A stretch of DNA of 5,780 bases from NCBI GenBank assembly GCA_003021325.1, contig PXQM01000098.1:3191-8970 (forward strand), written 5' to 3'. The notes beneath the pieces were generated by a model. The model did no database searches. It saw nothing but the letters and a program-made list of their open reading frames with translations, and was not told the origin of the DNA. Within the stretch, counting starts at the first letter, position 1. Every line of letters starts with the position of its first letter. This document shows, one piece after another, positions 5,122 through 5,780 of the stretch. Made by a program: the position numbers and the translations under genes. This stretch comes from Halobacteriales archaeon QH_10_70_21. GTDB taxonomy: Archaea > Halobacteriota > Halobacteria > Halobacteriales > Haloarculaceae.

Positions 5122-5780
5122 TCGTCGCCGGCGGCCGTCCGGCGGCTCCGTCCGCCACGGGGTCCCTCGAGGTCGACGGCGGGCAGCAGGACGATGTGGT
5201 CGGCGTTCTTGACCAGGTCGAGTTCGTGCTCGACGACGACGACCGTGTTGCCGTCGTCGACCAGCCGGTGCAGCACGTCGATGAGCTTCCGCTCGTCCTC
5301 GCTGTGCAGGCCCGTGGTCGGCTCGTCCAGCAGGTACAGCGCGTCGCCCGAGTCCTGTTTGCCGAGTTCCTCGGCGAGCTTGACGCGCTGGGCCTCCCCG
5401 CCCGACAGCGTTGTCGACGGCTGGCCGAGCCGCATGTAGCCGAGGCCGACGTCCGTCAGGAGCTTCAGCCGCCGCCGGATGCCGGAGTGGCCCTCGAAAA
5501 AGTCGTAGGCCTCGTCGACCTCCATGTCCAGCACGTCCGAGATGGTGGCGTCCTTGTAGGTGACCTCCAGCGTCTCGTCGTTGTAGCGGGCGCCGTCGCA
5601 CTCCTCGCAGGGGACGTAGACGTCCGAGAGGAAGTTCATGTCTATCTTGACGGTCCCCTGGCCGCCGCACGATTCACAGCGGCCGCCCTTGACGTTGAAC
5701 GAGAAGCGGCCCTTCCTGTAGCCGCGCCGCTTCGACAGCTTCGTCTCGGCGAACAGCTCCCGGATGTGGTCGAAGACGCC
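5118..5780 (-). CDS. uvrA: UvrA, excinuclease ABC subunit A (C-terminal part, with an internal loss)
   Basis: The window holds the last 220 codons; the 5' part lies beyond 5780. UvrA is the DNA-damage-recognising ATPase of nucleotide excision repair, working with UvrB. Visible are GRFSFNV, the zinc module C35-x2-C38-x19-C58-x2-C61 (numbering from the window edge), [36 protein letters not shown] (ABC signature, about 112-135), Walker [13 protein letters not shown] (148-159) and the H-loop [16 protein letters not shown] (182-197). At residue 197/198 (5190/5189) the sequence jumps directly to [13 protein letters not shown]. Family members continue after ADxIV with DLGPEGG, a glycine-rich stretch, GTP-E and SHT before the end, so about 36 residues are missing in frame. 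The catalytic motifs survive, but the conserved C-terminal edge of the ATPase domain is absent. This is a real deletion or an assembly collapse. The stop lies in the repeat at 5037-5121. Confidence 0.92.
   Translation of the reverse strand, partial: GVFDHIRELFAETKLSKRRGYRKGRFSFNVKGGRCESCGGQGTVKIDMNFLSDVYVPCEECDGARYNDETLEVTYKDATISDVLDMEVDEAYDFFEGHSGIRRRLKLLTDVGLGYMRLGQPSTTLSGGEAQRVKLAEELGKQDSGDALYLLDEPTTGLHSEDERKLIDVLHRLVDDGNTVVVVEHELDLVKNADHIVLLPAVDLEGPRGGRSRRTAAGDD

Noticed and set aside
4042..5670. Very long minus-strand open frame across the methyltransferase and uvrA end
   Set aside because: It is antisense to the methyltransferase, is Arg/Gly/Pro-rich without any family motif, and crosses uvrA in the wrong frame. 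Such open frames are common in GC-rich haloarchaeal DNA.

Overview
The window reads as haloarchaeal chromosome (class Halobacteria). It has very high GC with G/C-ending codons, acidic proteins, archaeal TATA-like promoters placed for leaderless or short-leader transcripts, a bacterio-opsin-activator-type HTH regulator, a Tat-exported LVIVD beta-propeller protein and a haloarchaeal-looking UvrA. I cannot name the species. Gene content is ordinary accessory plus housekeeping; I see no defence system, CRISPR array, tRNA, rRNA or transposase.

Layout. On the minus strand, 13-672 encodes a HTH_10 regulator. A 290-bp divergent promoter region separates it from a plus-strand gene, 963-2437, for a Tat-secreted LVIVD-repeat protein whose frame is broken by an apparent 1-nt loss near 1855-1860. 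This gene converges on a minus-strand peroxiredoxin-like gene (2559-3056). The 121-bp gap holds a perfect 16-bp inverted repeat pair. Upstream on the minus strand is a short-chain dehydrogenase gene (3119-3929), most like D-3-hydroxybutyrate dehydrogenases. It has lost the stretch coding for its nucleotide-binding glycine loop and is out of frame. Between it and a plus-strand SAM methyltransferase (4114-4941) lies a compact cluster of GGTTC/GAACC half-sites directly upstream of the dehydrogenase promoter. The methyltransferase converges on the 3' end of uvrA (minus strand, 5118 to beyond the right edge). That gap contains a perfect 14-bp-stem hairpin nested inside a second pair of inverted arms.

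Two themes stand out. First, three of the six protein genes carry a deletion-like lesion: a 1-nt loss in the LVIVD gene, an estimated 71-74-bp loss in the dehydrogenase, and an in-frame loss of about 36 codons in uvrA. Three lesions in under 6 kb, one in an otherwise well-conserved repair gene, make sequence or assembly error a serious alternative to real decay. Second, the ends of minus-strand genes coincide with palindromic elements whose terminal bases supply the stop codon, and the ends of the regulator gene and uvrA share a 22-bp near-identical sequence. This suggests a dispersed 3'-end repeat family.

The genes do not form an obvious single pathway. The only likely co-directional unit is dehydrogenase followed by peroxiredoxin (62 bp apart, with a possible separate promoter for the latter).
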